A DNA stretch of 64,000 nt from Chelativorans alearensis (GCF_010993735.1 NZ_WQNI01000016.1:1-64000), one strand, 5' to 3'. Numbered from the stretch's first letter, positions 8,568-19,177 are shown. Numbers and translations are program-made. Notes: generated by a model from the letters alone, not told the origin.

Positions 8568-10769
8568 CTAGCCGGCGACGGCCTTCTTGGGCCGCTTGAA
8601 GGCGGCGATGCGCTTGGGCGCATGCGACTTCAGCGCGACGCCACGGCCCGACAGGCTGGGATTGGTCATGAAATATTCCTGAGCGTTGAAGGCTTCCTCT
8701 CCGTCCTGCGGCGCGATGCGCCGCGAGGTGCCGTCAGGCAATACTTCGAAACTCTGCTGATTGTCCATGATGTTTCCCAGCATGATCTGGCCCAGAACCT
8801 GCTCGTGCACGGTCGGGTTGGTGATGGGGACCATGGTCTCGACCCGGCGGTCGAGATTGCGCGGCATGATGTCGGCCGAGGAGATGTAGACGATCGCGTC
8901 GTCCGACGGCAGACCGCGGCCGTTGCCGAAGCAGTAGATGCGGCTGTGCTCCAGGAACCGGCCAACGATGGACTTCACCCGGATGTTCTCCGAAAGGCCC
9001 GGCACCTGGGGGCGCAGGCAGCAGATGCCGCGCACCACAAGGTCGATCTCGACGCCGGCGCGGCCGGCCTCGTAAAGCGCGTCGATCACCTGCGGGTCGA
9101 CGAGCGAATTCATCTTCATCCAGATCTGCGCCGGCCGGCCCGCCTTGGCATGCTCGATTTCCGCCTGGACATGCTCGAGGATGCGATTCCTCAAGCTGAA
9201 CGGAGAGACCGCCAGCTTCATGTCCACATCCGGCTCGGCGTAGCCGGTGATGAAATTGAAGACCTTGGCCACGTCGTGGGCGATCGCCGGATCGACGGTG
9301 AAATAGGAAAGGTCGGTGTAGATGCGCGCGGTGATCGGATGGTAGTTGCCGGTGCCCAGATGCACGTAATTGCGCAGGCGCCGGCCCTCGCGGCGCACCA
9401 CAAGCGACATCTTGGCGTGCGTTTTCAACTCGATGAAACCGAAGACGACCTGTACGCCGGCGCGCTCCAGGTCGCGCGCCCAGCGGATATTCGCCTCCTC
9501 GTCGAAGCGGGCCTTCAGCTCCACGAGCGCGGTGACCGACTTGCCCGCTTCCGCCGCGTCGATCAAGGCGCGCACGATGGGGCTGTCGTTGGAGGTGCGG
9601 TAGAGCGTCTGCTTGATGGCCACCACTTCCGGGTCCTGCGCGGCCTGGCGCAGGAACTGCACCACGACATCGAAGCTCTCATAGGGATGGTGGACGACGA
9701 TATCCTTCTCGCGGATGGCCGCGAAACAGTCGCCGCCATGGTCGCGGATACGCTCGGGGAAGCGCGGGTTGTAGGGCGGGAACTTCAGGTCGTCGCGCGG
9801 CAGTTTGACGATTTCGGAAATCTGGTTGATGGCGAGCGGCCCGTCGAGCACGCTGATGCGCGAGGACGGCACGCCGAGCTCGGTCGCCACGAAATCGCGC
9901 AAGCCCTGGGGCATGGTGCTTTCGAACTCGATACGGATCACCGAACCCCTGCGCCGGCGCTTGAGCGCGCTCTCGAACAGCCGCACGAGGTCCTCCGCCT
10001 CCTCCTCCACCTCGATATCGCTGTCGCGGATGATGCGGAAGGTGCCGGAGCCGTTGACCTTATAGCCGGGAAACAATTTGCCGATGGACATCTCGACGAT
10101 GTCCTCCAGCGCGATGAAGCGCACCGTCTTCGGCCGCTCCGGCAGAGCGACGAAGCGCTGCAGCGTGACCGGCAGGCGCAGAAGCGCCGTCATCCTCTCC
10201 TTGTTGCCCAGATGCTGCAGGTCGAGGGCGACCGAAAAGCCGAGATTGGGGATGAAGGGGAAGGGGTGCGCCGGGTCGATGGAAAGCGGGGTGAGCACCG
10301 GGTAGATGGCCTCCAGAAAGTGCTCCTCGACCCACTTCCTGTCGTCGCGCGTCAGCGCCTCCGGGCGCACGATCTCGATGCCTTCCTTCCTCATGAGCTC
10401 CAGAAGGCCGGCAAGGCTTGCATGCTGGTCCACCTGCAGGCGGCTCACCTCGCGCAGCACGTGCTCGAGCTGCTCTTCCGGCGTGCGCCCGTCGGCACTC
10501 CTGGTGGCGATCCCCTCGCGCACCTGGCCGGCGAGCCCGGCCACGCGCACCATGAAGAACTCGTCCAGATTGTCGGCCGAGATCGACAGGAACCGCACGC
10601 GCTCAAGGAGCGGGTGGCTGACGTTCTGGGACTCCTCGAGCACCCGCCGGTTGAACTGCAGCCACGAGAACTCGCGGTTGACGAAACGATCGGGGCTCGA
10701 GCGCGCAATCTCGTCCGCCGTCCCGGGCTGGGTCGGGAATTCACTCTTGACCGGCTTCAGTTCGTTCAT
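8568..10769 (-). CDS. ppk1: Polyphosphate kinase 1
   Basis: A 733-residue kinase that polymerises ATP gamma-phosphate into polyphosphate reversibly. The N-terminal domain begins near [19 protein letters not shown]. The phosphorylated histidine is His470 in [11 protein letters not shown]. The conserved C-terminal region includes [17 protein letters not shown] and the [15 protein letters not shown] motif. The length is normal. It is followed immediately by ppx, and the pair is probably co-transcribed. Confidence 0.97.
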   Translation of the reverse strand: MNELKPVKSEFPTQPGTADEIARSSPDRFVNREFSWLQFNRRVLEESQNVSHPLLERVRFLSISADNLDEFFMVRVAGLAGQVREGIATRSADGRTPEEQLEHVLREVSRLQVDQHASLAGLLELMRKEGIEIVRPEALTRDDRKWVEEHFLEAIYPVLTPLSIDPAHPFPFIPNLGFSVALDLQHLGNKERMTALLRLPVTLQRFVALPERPKTVRFIALEDIVEMSIGKLFPGYKVNGSGTFRIIRDSDIEVEEEAEDLVRLFESALKRRRRGSVIRIEFESTMPQGLRDFVATELGVPSSRISVLDGPLAINQISEIVKLPRDDLKFPPYNPRFPERIRDHGGDCFAAIREKDIVVHHPYESFDVVVQFLRQAAQDPEVVAIKQTLYRTSNDSPIVRALIDAAEAGKSVTALVELKARFDEEANIRWARDLERAGVQVVFGFIELKTHAKMSLVVRREGRRLRNYVHLGTGNYHPITARIYTDLSYFTVDPAIAHDVAKVFNFITGYAEPDVDMKLAVSPFSLRNRILEHVQAEIEHAKAGRPAQIWMKMNSLVDPQVIDALYEAGRAGVEIDLVVRGICCLRPQVPGLSENIRVKSIVGRFLEHSRIYCFGNGRGLPSDDAIVYISSADIMPRNLDRRVETMVPITNPTVHEQVLGQIMLGNIMDNQQSFEVLPDGTSRRIAPQDGEEAFNAQEYFMTNPSLSGRGVALKSHAPKRIAAFKRPKKAVAG

Positions 10770-10925
10770 GGCCTGCTCGCTTTTATTGTCCTACCTCCGG
10801 GCGGCCCGATCCACCCCATACTACGTCGTGACAGGGTTTTGCGACAGTTTCATATCACGGACTTGCAAAGAAGGTATTTATGCTTCAAACGCACCCGGAT
10901 AGACGGCGACAGCGGGAGAAAAGAA

Positions 10926-11171
10926 ATGGCGGGCTTTGAGACACCCCATTTCCACAACACGAACGGCTACCGGGCGGTCGAAATCGGCGTCAAGGAGTTC
11001 ATGTGCGTGGGCGCCAACCCGCCGAACGACCATCCGCATGTCTTTCTCGACATGGGCGACGATGAGGAGCGCATCTGCCCCTACTGTTCGACGCTGTATC
11101 ACTATAACGCCAAGCTGGAAGCACATGAAACGGTGCCCGAAGGCTGCCTTTTCCGCGAGGAAGCGGTCTAG
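10926..11171 (+). CDS. Zinc-finger protein, NDUFS6-like (zf-CHCC)
   Basis: An 81-residue protein. The candidate zinc ligands are Cys27, His36/His38, Cys51 and Cys54, in the order C-x(8-10)-H-x(12-14)-C-x2-C of the zf-CHCC family. That family includes the mitochondrial complex I subunit NDUFS6 and its alphaproteobacterial relatives. The start at 10926 follows a GGAGAA site. It is a stand-alone gene divergent from ppk. A role at respiratory complex I is inferred from the family. Confidence 0.85.
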   Translation: MAGFETPHFHNTNGYRAVEIGVKEFMCVGANPPNDHPHVFLDMGDDEERICPYCSTLYHYNAKLEAHETVPEGCLFREEAV

Positions 11172-11255
11172 GGTGTTTCGCGATCGCGATACGGCCGGGC
11201 TCGCCCCTCGCCGTTTATCCGATGAACCTCGACAAAAACTCGCCGGCGGCCCGCT

Positions 11256-12452
11256 ATGACCGGCCGCCGCATCGCCATCGCCGGGGCGGGGATCGCCGGG
11301 CTGACGGCAGCGCTTTGCTTTGCGGCAAAAGGGTTTTCCGTCGCCGTTTTCGAGCGCGCCGAAACACTTCAGGAAGTGGGCGCGGGCCTGCAGCTTTCGC
11401 CCAATGCCACCCGCATCCTCGCCCGCCTCGGCGTGCTGGAGAGCCTCGGCAGGAACGCGGTCCGGCCGCGCGCCATCCTCCTCAAGGATGCAGCAAGGCT
11501 TTCCACGCTGGCCGGTGTCACTCTCGGCCAGAAGGCGGAGCGGCGCTGGCAGGCGCCTTATCTGGTCGCCCACCGCGCGGACCTGCAGAAGGCGCTGCTG
11601 CAGCGGGTGCGTGACAACCCGGCGATCCGCCTGGAACTGGGCACCAAGGTTCGGGACGCCGCCTTGCGGGACGGCGGAACCGTCGCCACCGTGGCGAAGG
11701 CCGGGCAGGCCGGCGAGGTTGCCTGCGACCTGCTCATCGGCGCCGACGGGGTGTGGTCGCAGCTGCGGGCATGCATCGGCGGCCGGCAAAGCCGCTTCAC
11801 CGGCTTTGCCGCCTTCCGGGCCATCCTGCGCGGAGGCGCGGCGAGCGATCAGGCGGTGGGCACGCTTGCCCCCGACGCCGTCACCGCTTTCCTGGCGCCC
11901 GACTTCCACCTCGTCGCCTATCCGGTGAGCGGCGGGGCGGATCTCAATCTGGTGCTGGTGACGCGCAGCGCGGAGATAGGGCGTGGCTGGGCGAACGCCG
12001 CCGACATGGCGCACCTTCTGGCGGCAACCCGGCGGGCTGCCCCTGCCCTTTCCGACATTGTCCGGCTGGCCGGGGCCTGGACGGCCTGGCCCATTCACGA
12101 GGTGCAGCCCGGAGGGCCGTGGACGAATGCGGGCCTGGCCCTCATCGGCGACGCGGCGCATGCGCTCAGCCCCTACGCCGCCCAGGGCGCAGCCATGGCC
12201 ATCGAGGATGCAGCGCTCCTGGCGGAGCTGACCGCCGCCGGCGGCGACATGCCGGGCGCGCTCGCCGCCTACGAGCGCCTGCGCAAGCCGCGCCTTGCCC
12301 GCGTGGCCCGCCGCGGCGCCTTCAACCGCTTCGTCTGGCATGCCGGCGGGCCGGTCGCGCTGGCCCGCGACGTGGCACTCCGGCTGAAGAGCGAGGAGAG
12401 CCTGGCGGCGGATCTCGACTGGCTTTACAGCTATGACGTGGAGGGCGTTTAA
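11256..12452 (+). CDS. FAD-dependent monooxygenase (salicylate-hydroxylase-like)
   Basis: A 398-residue group A flavoprotein monooxygenase. The N-terminal Rossmann motif is IAIAGAGIAGLTAAL, the DG motif is near residue 165 (LLIGADGVWSQLR), and the second FAD motif is near residue 297 (GLALIGDAAHALSPYAAQGAAMAIED). These three motifs define the PHBH/UbiH-like class that hydroxylates aromatic rings using NAD(P)H and oxygen. The substrate cannot be read from the sequence. It converges on aapP with a 21-bp gap. Confidence 0.9.
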   Translation: MTGRRIAIAGAGIAGLTAALCFAAKGFSVAVFERAETLQEVGAGLQLSPNATRILARLGVLESLGRNAVRPRAILLKDAARLSTLAGVTLGQKAERRWQAPYLVAHRADLQKALLQRVRDNPAIRLELGTKVRDAALRDGGTVATVAKAGQAGEVACDLLIGADGVWSQLRACIGGRQSRFTGFAAFRAILRGGAASDQAVGTLAPDAVTAFLAPDFHLVAYPVSGGADLNLVLVTRSAEIGRGWANAADMAHLLAATRRAAPALSDIVRLAGAWTAWPIHEVQPGGPWTNAGLALIGDAAHALSPYAAQGAAMAIEDAALLAELTAAGGDMPGALAAYERLRKPRLARVARRGAFNRFVWHAGGPVALARDVALRLKSEESLAADLDWLYSYDVEGV

Positions 12453-12473
12453 GCCGCCCCGCGACTGACGCCC

Positions 12474-13283
12474 CTAATGCAGGATCTGCGACAGGAACAG
12501 CTTGGTGCGCTCGTGCTGCGGGTGGTCGAAGAATTCGGCCGGCGTGTTCTGCTCGACGATCTGGCCCTGGTCCATGAAGATCACCCGGTTGGCCACCTGC
12601 CGCGCAAAGCCCATCTCGTGGGTGACGCAGATCATGGTCATGCCCTCCTGGGCAAGGTCCACCATGGTGTCGAGCACCTCCTTGATCATCTCCGGATCGA
12701 GCGCCGAGGTCGGCTCGTCGAACAGCATGATGCGCGGGTTCATGCAGAGCGCGCGGGCGATCGCCACGCGCTGCTGCTGGCCGCCGGAGAGCTGGCCGGG
12801 ATACTTCTTCGCCTGCTCGGGAATCCTGACGCGCTCCAGATAGTGCATGGCGATCTCTTCCGCCTCGCGCTTCGGCGTCTTGCGCACCCAGATGGGGGCG
12901 AGCGTGCAGTTCTCCAGGATGGTGAGGTGCGGGAACAGGTTGAAGTGCTGGAACACCATGCCGACCTCGCGCCGCACCTCGTCGATCTTTTTCAGATCGT
13001 TGGTGAGCTCGATGCCGTCGACGACGACCCTGCCCTTCTGGTGCTCCTCCAGCCGGTTGATGCAGCGGATCATGGTGGACTTGCCGGAGCCTGAAGGGCC
13101 GCACACGACGATACGCTCGCCGCGCATGACCTTCAGATTGATGTCGCGCAGCACATGAAAATCGCCATACCACTTGTGCATGTCGACGATCTCGATCGCC
13201 ACGTCCGTGTCGGAGATATGAAGTTTCTTCGGATCGATCTTGATCTCCTGCGGGTCGACCACGTTCACGTTCTGCGTTGCCAT
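12474..13283 (-). CDS. aapP: General L-amino-acid ABC transporter, ATP-binding protein
   Basis: A 269-residue ATPase that drives uptake of polar amino acids through AapQM. Walker A (GPSGSGKST) is at residues 62-70, the signature is LSGGQQQR, and Walker B is [12 protein letters not shown]. The sequence is typical of the polar amino-acid (PAAT/HisP) class. The start at 13283 (MATQNVNVV) has an AGGGAAAAGG site. It is the last gene of aapJ-aapQ-aapM-aapP. Confidence 0.96.
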   Translation of the reverse strand: MATQNVNVVDPQEIKIDPKKLHISDTDVAIEIVDMHKWYGDFHVLRDINLKVMRGERIVVCGPSGSGKSTMIRCINRLEEHQKGRVVVDGIELTNDLKKIDEVRREVGMVFQHFNLFPHLTILENCTLAPIWVRKTPKREAEEIAMHYLERVRIPEQAKKYPGQLSGGQQQRVAIARALCMNPRIMLFDEPTSALDPEMIKEVLDTMVDLAQEGMTMICVTHEMGFARQVANRVIFMDQGQIVEQNTPAEFFDHPQHERTKLFLSQILH

Positions 13284-13314
13284 CGCCTTTTCCCTTGAAG
13301 GGCCTTCAAGGCCG

Positions 13315-14808
13315 TTATCGGTTGTGGCCGGTGTGTAGCCGGCGCTCGGTATAGATAGAATAGCGCGACATGCCGAAGCAGAAGAGCCAATAGACGAATG
13401 CCGCGAAGACGAGGCCGGTGGCAGCCGTCGTCGGGGTGATCCAGTTGGGATCGGAAAAGCCGCGCCGCACCGTGCCCAGAAGGTCGGCAAGGCCGATGAT
13501 GTAGACCAGGCTCGTGTCCTTGAAGAGGCCGATGAAGGTGTTGACGATGCCGGGGATCACCAGTTTGATCGCCTGCGGCATGACCACCAGGCGCATCATC
13601 TGCCAATAGCCGAGGCCGAGCGCCTGGGCGCCTTCGTACTGGCCCTTGGGAATGGCCTGCAAACCGCCACGCACCACCTCGGCCATGTAGGCGGCGGAAA
13701 ACAGCGCCACGCCGATGAGGGCCCGCAGAAGCTGGTTGAAGCTGACCCCTTCCGGCAGGAAAAGCGGGATCATGAAGGCCGACATGAAGAGCACGGTGAT
13801 CAGCGGCACGCCGCGCCAGAACTCGATGAAGATAATGGAGAACAGGCGCACGGCCGGCAGGTGCGAGCGCCGCCCGAGCGCCAACAGGATGCCGAGCGGC
13901 AGCGAGGCGGCGATGCCGGTGAGCGCAACCACCAGCGTCACCAGAAGCCCACCCCACCGATTGGTGGCCACCGGGCTCAAGCCGAAATCGCCGGCAAGCA
14001 GCACCACGAGCGCCAGGACGAGGAGCGGCGGGGCGAGCGTGCGCAGAGCCACCGCCCGTCCGTCCTCGCCGGACCACGCCGCAACGAGGCTCGAGGTAAT
14101 CGACGCCAGCGCCGTCAGGAACGCCAGCAGGGACAGGACCGAGAAGCGGAAGACGAGCAGGTCCATCTGCCCGCTCCAGACGATGTTGGAGGCGAGGAGA
14201 AGGACCATCGCCAGCGCAGCAAGCCAGGTCGCCGCCCTCAGGAGCCTGCGCGAAGCGGTGACGTTGGCGGCCGCGAAACTGGCGGACGCAAAGGCGGCCA
14301 GCGCGAACAGGAAAGCGATCCAGCCGCCGCCGATGTCGAACTGACCGCCCGTCAAGAGGACGAGGGCGACGAAGGGGAAGGCGACCATCAGAAGAAGCGC
14401 GTTCAGCCGCTTTTGCGGCACCGACGGGATCGCCAGCGGCAACGCCAGGGCCACCAGGAGGACGATGACCAGATCAACGCGCCAGCGCTCGCCGAGCGGA
14501 AAGAGCCCATACATGAACTGGCCGAGCTTGGCATAGACGAAAGCCCAGCACGCGCCCACCGCCTGGCCTTCCCCTGCCAGGCAGGCTTCCCGGTTGGCGC
14601 CGACGAAAACCGCCGACAGGAACGCCCACTGGATCAGGTTCCACGCCGCCCAGATCGAGAAGAGTCCGAGCACCACCGTGAGGGCCGAATCGAGCGGCGT
14701 CGCGAAAAGGTTCTTGCGCAGGACGCCGGTGAGGCCGACCTCGCTCGGTGGCGGCGGCAGCGGCTCCTTCTGCTCCTTGGCGACATAGGCTGCAACTTGT
14801 TCTTCCAC
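13315..14808 (-). CDS. aapM: General L-amino-acid ABC transporter permease, enlarged AapM
   Basis: A 497-residue inner-membrane permease. The C-terminal half has the binding-protein-dependent permease signature ([30 protein letters not shown]), which contacts AapP. The N-terminal half includes [11 protein letters not shown] and [17 protein letters not shown], typical of AapM. AapM proteins are usually about 380-400 residues. Here roughly residues 160-270 are additional, comprising three or four hydrophobic segments (for example around 163-180, 193-210, 218-240 and 258-272) inserted before the usual GDFGL segment. The reading frame is intact. Confidence 0.94.
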   Translation of the reverse strand: MEEQVAAYVAKEQKEPLPPPPSEVGLTGVLRKNLFATPLDSALTVVLGLFSIWAAWNLIQWAFLSAVFVGANREACLAGEGQAVGACWAFVYAKLGQFMYGLFPLGERWRVDLVIVLLVALALPLAIPSVPQKRLNALLLMVAFPFVALVLLTGGQFDIGGGWIAFLFALAAFASASFAAANVTASRRLLRAATWLAALAMVLLLASNIVWSGQMDLLVFRFSVLSLLAFLTALASITSSLVAAWSGEDGRAVALRTLAPPLLVLALVVLLAGDFGLSPVATNRWGGLLVTLVVALTGIAASLPLGILLALGRRSHLPAVRLFSIIFIEFWRGVPLITVLFMSAFMIPLFLPEGVSFNQLLRALIGVALFSAAYMAEVVRGGLQAIPKGQYEGAQALGLGYWQMMRLVVMPQAIKLVIPGIVNTFIGLFKDTSLVYIIGLADLLGTVRRGFSDPNWITPTTAATGLVFAAFVYWLFCFGMSRYSIYTERRLHTGHNR

Positions 14809-14818
14809 GGCCCGCCTC

Positions 14819-16015
14819 CTATCGCTCGATCAGCGCCATGCGCGCGTTGAACCAGTTCATGAACGCGGCCACCGCGATGCTCAGGCCCAGATAGACGACC
14901 ATCCAGATCGCCACCACCTCGACCGACTGCCCGGTCTGGTTGAGCACGGTCGAGCCGACGGCGACCAGCTCTGGATAGCCGACGGCAAGGCCCAGCGAAG
15001 AGTTCTTCGTCAGGTTGAGATACTGGCTCGTCAGCGGCGGGATGATGACGCGGAAGGCCTGCGGCACGATGACCAGCCTCAGCGACTGCCTGCGCGTCAA
15101 CCCTAGTGCCGAAGCCGCCTCAGTCTGCCCCCACGAGACGGCGAGGATGCCGGCGCGCACGATCTCGGCGATGAACGAGGCCGTGTAGAAGGAAAGCGCC
15201 AGGAACAGGGCCAGGAATTCGGGCTTCACCTGCAAGCCGCCGACAAGGTTGAAGCGGGTCGCTTCAGGATATTCGAAGACAAAGGGAAAGCCCGTCAGCG
15301 CAAAGACGACCAGCGGCAGGCCAAGGATCAAGCCGATACTCGGCAAGAGCGTCGGCCGCTGCTCGCCCGTCCTCATTTGCCGCTGCCTGTTCATCCGGGA
15401 AAGGACGATGGCGCCGGCAACGCCGACGACGAAGGCGATCAACGCCAGGACGGCCTCCGGATCGAACCGCATCGCCGGCGTCTGCAGGCCGCGGTTGGAA
15501 AGAAAGGCCCCGAACGGCAGATCGATGGCCTGCCGCGGCAGCGGCAGGACGGACAGAACGCCGAAATACCAGAACAGGATGACCAGAAGCGGCGGGACGT
15601 TGCGGAAGACCTCGACATAGATCGTGCTCAAGCCGCGCACCAGATAGTTGCGCGACAGGCGGCCGATGCCGACGATAAAGCCGACGATCGTCGCCAGAAC
15701 GATACCGGAGCCGGCGACGATGATGGTGTTGGTGATGCCGACCAGCAACGCCCGGCCATAGCTCGAGTTGCTGGTGTAGTCGATCGGCACCTGGCCGATG
15801 TCGAAGCCCGCCCTCGTCGACAGGAAACCGAGGCCGGAGGCAATGTTGGCCTGTGCGAGGTTGCGCACGGTGTTGTTGATGAGCCATGCGGCGAACGCCA
15901 GTATGGCGATGATCATCACGATCTGGATGATCAGCCCGCGTGTCCTGGGGTCGCGCATGAGTGCGACGCGCGGCTCGCGAATGCTTTGGGTGTCAGCCGT
16001 CATTTGATCCGCCAT
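14819..16015 (-). CDS. aapQ: General L-amino-acid ABC transporter permease
   Basis: A 398-residue membrane permease partner of AapM. The ABC-permease EAA-like loop is [31 protein letters not shown] large extracytoplasmic segment (about residues 60-80 and 165-245) is typical of AapQ. ATG at 16015 is chosen. An in-frame TTG six bases upstream and an ATG at 16003 are alternatives, and none has a strong ribosome-binding site. It is separated from aapM by 10 bp. Confidence 0.95.
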   Translation of the reverse strand: MADQMTADTQSIREPRVALMRDPRTRGLIIQIVMIIAILAFAAWLINNTVRNLAQANIASGLGFLSTRAGFDIGQVPIDYTSNSSYGRALLVGITNTIIVAGSGIVLATIVGFIVGIGRLSRNYLVRGLSTIYVEVFRNVPPLLVILFWYFGVLSVLPLPRQAIDLPFGAFLSNRGLQTPAMRFDPEAVLALIAFVVGVAGAIVLSRMNRQRQMRTGEQRPTLLPSIGLILGLPLVVFALTGFPFVFEYPEATRFNLVGGLQVKPEFLALFLALSFYTASFIAEIVRAGILAVSWGQTEAASALGLTRRQSLRLVIVPQAFRVIIPPLTSQYLNLTKNSSLGLAVGYPELVAVGSTVLNQTGQSVEVVAIWMVVYLGLSIAVAAFMNWFNARMALIER

Positions 16016-16071
16016 AGGCAATGGCGAAGGCCCGGCCGCGGAGACCGGCCCGCCGTTGCTTTGTCAGGCAA

Positions 16072-16101
16072 GGGAGCCGCGCCTTAGCGGGCGCGGCTCC
16101 C
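16072..16101 (-). terminator. Hairpin between aapJ and aapQ
   Basis: A perfect 12-bp stem (GGGAGCCGCGCC and GGCGCGGCTCCC) with a 6-base loop lies 11 bp after the aapJ stop. There is no T-run on the minus strand. It is therefore better read as an mRNA-stabilising or partially terminating hairpin, which would raise binding-protein output over the permease genes. Confidence 0.75.
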
Positions 16102-16112
16102 CGCTCACCTGA

Positions 16113-17132
16113 TCAGCGGACCGGCGGCGCGTACTGCAGGCCGCCCTTGGTCCACAGCTCGTTCTGGCCGCGCTGGATCCTGAGCGGCGTGTCGGGGCCA
16201 ACATTACGCTCGAAGATTTCGCCGTAATTGCCGACGGCCTTGATCACGTTGACCATCCAGTCGTTGGACAGGCCGATATCCTGGCCGAAGGTCCCGTCCG
16301 TACCGAGGAGACGGCGGATATTCGGATCGTCGGAGTTCACCATCTCATCGACATTGTCCTGGGTCACACCCAGTTCCTCGGCGTTCAGCAAGCCGAAATG
16401 CACCCACTTGACGATGTCGAACCACTGCTCGTCGCCCTGGCGGACCACGGGACCCAGCGGCTCCTTGGAGATGATCTCCGGCAGGACGACATGCTCCTCG
16501 GGGTTGGCAAGTTCGAGACGCGTGGCGTAGAGGCCCGAGGCATCCGTCGTCAAGACGTCGCAGCGGCCCTGCTCGTAGGCGGCATTGACGTCCGACTGGG
16601 ACTCGATGACGACCGGGTTGAACTCCATGTTGTTGGCACGGAAGTAGTCGGTCAGGTTCAGCTCGGTCGTCGTGCCGCTCTGCACGCACACGGTGGCGCC
16701 GGAGAGCTGCAGCGCCGAGGTCACGTTCAGCTCCTCGCGCACCATGAAGCCCTGGCCGTCGTAGTAGTTGACGCCGGCGAAGTTGAGGCCGAGGGCGGTG
16801 TCGCGGTTCATCGTCCAGGTCGTATTGCGCGCCAGGAGATCGACCTCGTTGTTCTGCAGGGCGGGGAAGCGCTGGACCGCGGACAACGGCGAGTACTGCA
16901 CCTTGCTGCCGTCGCCCTCGAACACGGCGGCTGCCACCGCCTTGCAGTAGTCGACGTCGAGGCCCTGCCATTCACCCTGGTCGTTCTGGGACGCAAAGCC
17001 CGGCAGGCCGGTATTGACGCCGCAACGCAGGGCGTCCCTGTTCTTCACGTCGTCGAGCGTGGCTCCGGAGGCCGGAACCGCTGCCAGCGCGATCACGGCC
17101 GAGCCGAGCAGTGCCTTGATGGAATTGTTCAT
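16113..17132 (-). CDS. aapJ: General L-amino-acid ABC transporter, periplasmic binding protein
   Basis: A 339-residue solute-binding protein with a Sec signal (MNNSIKALLGSAVIALAAVPASGA) and a mature PAAT-type domain: CGVNTGLPGFASQND, then WQGLDVDYCKAVAAAVF and NNEVDLLARNTTWTMNRD. The last is typical of AapJ. It captures amino acids in the periplasm for AapQMP. It is the first gene of the operon, and the 250-bp stretch upstream, shared with divergent metC, should hold the promoter. Confidence 0.97.
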   Translation of the reverse strand: MNNSIKALLGSAVIALAAVPASGATLDDVKNRDALRCGVNTGLPGFASQNDQGEWQGLDVDYCKAVAAAVFEGDGSKVQYSPLSAVQRFPALQNNEVDLLARNTTWTMNRDTALGLNFAGVNYYDGQGFMVREELNVTSALQLSGATVCVQSGTTTELNLTDYFRANNMEFNPVVIESQSDVNAAYEQGRCDVLTTDASGLYATRLELANPEEHVVLPEIISKEPLGPVVRQGDEQWFDIVKWVHFGLLNAEELGVTQDNVDEMVNSDDPNIRRLLGTDGTFGQDIGLSNDWMVNVIKAVGNYGEIFERNVGPDTPLRIQRGQNELWTKGGLQYAPPVR

Positions 17133-17383
17133 GATTATTGACCCTTTTTTTTCGTACAGGGTTCATCCCCTACTGATTTTTGTGCGGAAGCCGGCGCAGG
17201 CCGTCTGTCGGGACGACATCGGACGCACGCTTCCTTCTCCCAAGCACGTTTTCCATCGAATGCCATAAATCAGCGCGGGTCAAGAGCCAATGCCGCACGT
17301 GCGAGATGCCTGTATCTGTCTGGCAGTCTTGAGAAACCGGCGCGAAGCTTCTATGCCGGACCGGTGCCCGGCGAGGCACGAGG

Positions 17384-18571
17384 ATGGGCGAGGTTTACGG
17401 CATGGCGCGAGACGGGCGGAAAGACGGCATCAACACGAGGCTCGCCCATATGGGCAACGATCCGGGCGATTTCTTCGGCTTCGTCAACCCGCCGGTGGTG
17501 CATGCCTCGACCGTGCTTTTCCCCGACGCGGCCACCATGGCCTCGCGCAAGCAGAAATACACCTACGGCACGCGCGGCACGCCGACCACCGATGCGCTGG
17601 CCAAGGCGATGGACGAACTGGAAGGCTCGGCCGGCACCATCGTCGTGCCTTCGGGGCTCGCCGCCGTCTGCGTGCCGCTCCTGGCGTTTCTTTCGGCGGG
17701 CGACCACGCGCTCATCGTCGATTCGGTCTATCACCCTACCCGGCGCTTCGCCGATACGATGCTGAAGCGGCTGGGCGTGGAGATCGAATATTACGATCCA
17801 CTCATCGGCGCGGAGATCGCGCGGCTGATGAAGCCCAATACGAAGGTCGTCTTCACCGAATCGCCCGGCTCCAACACCTTCGAGATGCAGGATATCCCGG
17901 CCATCGCCGCGGCGGCCCGCCAGGGCGGCGCCGTCGTCATGATGGACAACACCTGGGCCACCCCCCTCTTCTTCCGCCCGCTCGACCACGGCGTCGACAT
18001 CTCCATCCACGCGGCGACCAAGTATCCGGCCGGCCATTCCGACGTCCTGCTCGGCACCGTGTCGGCCAACGAAGCCTGCTTCGAAAGGCTCTATGACACC
18101 TTCCTCACCCTCGGCGCCTGCGCCGGCCCGGACGACGTCTACCAGGTGCTGAGGGGCCTGCGCACCATGGGTGTGCGGCTTGCCCGCCACCAGGAGAGCG
18201 CGCTTGAGATCGCCCGTTGGCTGGAGGCGCAGGAAGGCGTGGCGCAAGTCCTCCACCCGGCCCTTGAATCACACCCCGGCCACGCGACCTGGAAGCGCGA
18301 CTTCTCCGGCGCCAGCGGCATCTTCTCGTTCGTGCTCGACGGCGGCGGCGAACGCGAGGCTCATGCCTTCCTCGACGCCCTCGACATTTTCGGCCTCGGC
18401 TACTCCTGGGGCGGCTTCGAAAGCCTTGCCGTCCACGTCTTCCTCGGCGACCGGACGGTGGCCAGGGACACCTATGCCGGCCCCGTCATCCGCCTGCAGA
18501 TCGGGCTGGAGGACGTGGAGGATTTGAAAAGAGATATCGAGAAGGGGTTGCGGGCGGCCCTGAGCGACTGA
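17384..18571 (+). CDS. metC: Cystathionine beta-lyase
   Basis: A 395-residue PLP enzyme of the Cys/Met-metabolism family that cleaves cystathionine to homocysteine, pyruvate and ammonia in methionine synthesis. The PLP lysine is Lys213 in SIHAATKYPAGHSDVLLG. YTYGTRGTPTTDAL and WGGFESL are family features. ATG 17384 is used here. ATG 17402 (MARDGRKDG), with a GCGAGG site 8 bp upstream, is an equally good start. It is divergent from aapJ. Confidence 0.94.
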   Translation: MGEVYGMARDGRKDGINTRLAHMGNDPGDFFGFVNPPVVHASTVLFPDAATMASRKQKYTYGTRGTPTTDALAKAMDELEGSAGTIVVPSGLAAVCVPLLAFLSAGDHALIVDSVYHPTRRFADTMLKRLGVEIEYYDPLIGAEIARLMKPNTKVVFTESPGSNTFEMQDIPAIAAAARQGGAVVMMDNTWATPLFFRPLDHGVDISIHAATKYPAGHSDVLLGTVSANEACFERLYDTFLTLGACAGPDDVYQVLRGLRTMGVRLARHQESALEIARWLEAQEGVAQVLHPALESHPGHATWKRDFSGASGIFSFVLDGGGEREAHAFLDALDIFGLGYSWGGFESLAVHVFLGDRTVARDTYAGPVIRLQIGLEDVEDLKRDIEKGLRAALSD

Positions 18572-18614
18572 AGCTCCACAGCTCTTGTCCTGCGGAGCCC
18601 CGCGCGAATCAGCA

Positions 18615-18691
18615 TGGCGACCCCGGCAGGGCTCGAACCTGCGACATTCGGTTTAGAAGACCGATGCTCTATCCAGCTGAGCTACGGGGCC
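18615..18691 (-). tRNA. tRNA-Arg (anticodon TCT)
   Basis: On the minus strand a full cloverleaf is readable. The acceptor halves GGCCCCG and CGGGGTC pair with one G-U. The D-arm is GCTCAGCTGGATAGAGC, the anticodon stem TCGGT/ACCGA holds loop CTTCTAA (anticodon TCT), and the T-arm contains GGTTCGAGCC. The discriminator is G and CCA is encoded. It reads AGA codons. Confidence 0.95.
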
Positions 18692-18710
18692 GGGCGCGGA
18701 CGAGACGGGT

Positions 18711-19052
18711 TCAGTGCGTCCACGGAATTTTGCGGTCATAGCGGAAATTCTCCGCATAGGAAACCTGGCGCCGCTTCGGCGCCTTCGCCTCCTCGAGGCG
18801 GAATGGGATGCCGTGTTTCTGCGCATAAGCCACGGCCTCCTCCTTGGTGGCGAAGGTCAGGTGCACCTGGCTCCTGGCGTCAGAGGTGCTGGTGTAGCCC
18901 ATCAGCGGGTCGATGCGGCGCGGGGATTCGGGCTCGAACTCCAGCACCCAGTGGCCGGTCTTGGCGGTGCCGGACTGCATGGCGGTTCTGGAAGGGCTGT
19001 AGATGCGCGCGGACACGTTTGTGACCCTCACTCTCGGTTCTGTTCGTTCCAT
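18711..19052 (-). CDS. NDUFS4-like complex I accessory protein (ETC_C1 family)
   Basis: A small protein of up to 113 residues with the NDUFS4 pattern: ARIYSPSRTAMQSGTAKTGHW, then WVLEFEPESPRRIDPLMGYTS, TFATKEEAVAYAQKHG and the ending SYAENFRYDRKIPWTH. These are hallmarks of the complex I 18-kDa/NDUFS4 family and its alphaproteobacterial relatives. The start is uncertain: ATG 19052, or GTG 19016 (VSARIYSP) behind a GAGGG site, which fits relatives better. It lies between two tRNA genes on the same strand. Confidence 0.88.
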   Translation of the reverse strand: MERTEPRVRVTNVSARIYSPSRTAMQSGTAKTGHWVLEFEPESPRRIDPLMGYTSTSDARSQVHLTFATKEEAVAYAQKHGIPFRLEEAKAPKRRQVSYAENFRYDRKIPWTH

Positions 19053-19078
19053 ACCGGCCTTCGCGGGCCGGGGGGTAG

Positions 19079-19155
19079 TGGTCGGAGCGGCAGGATTCGA
19101 ACCTGCGACCCTCTGCTCCCAAAGCAGATGCGCTACCAGGCTGCGCTACGCTCCG
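19079..19155 (-). tRNA. tRNA-Pro (anticodon TGG)
   Basis: On the minus strand the acceptor halves CGGAGCG and CGCTCCG pair fully. The anticodon stem TCTGC/GCAGA encloses TTTGGGA with anticodon TGG. The T-arm has GGTTCGAATCC, the discriminator is A and CCA is encoded. Confidence 0.95.
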
Positions 19156-19177
19156 TGGCGCTGAATTCCCTATAGTC

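Noticed and set aside
8622-11171. An 849-codon plus-strand frame across ppk
   Set aside because: Only its last 81 codons (10926-11171) are a real gene, the NDUFS6-like protein. The rest is an antisense shadow of ppk.
18615-19155. tRNA genes as attachment sites of an integrated element
   Set aside because: No integrase, no duplicated tRNA 3' end and only ordinary genes flank the two tRNAs.
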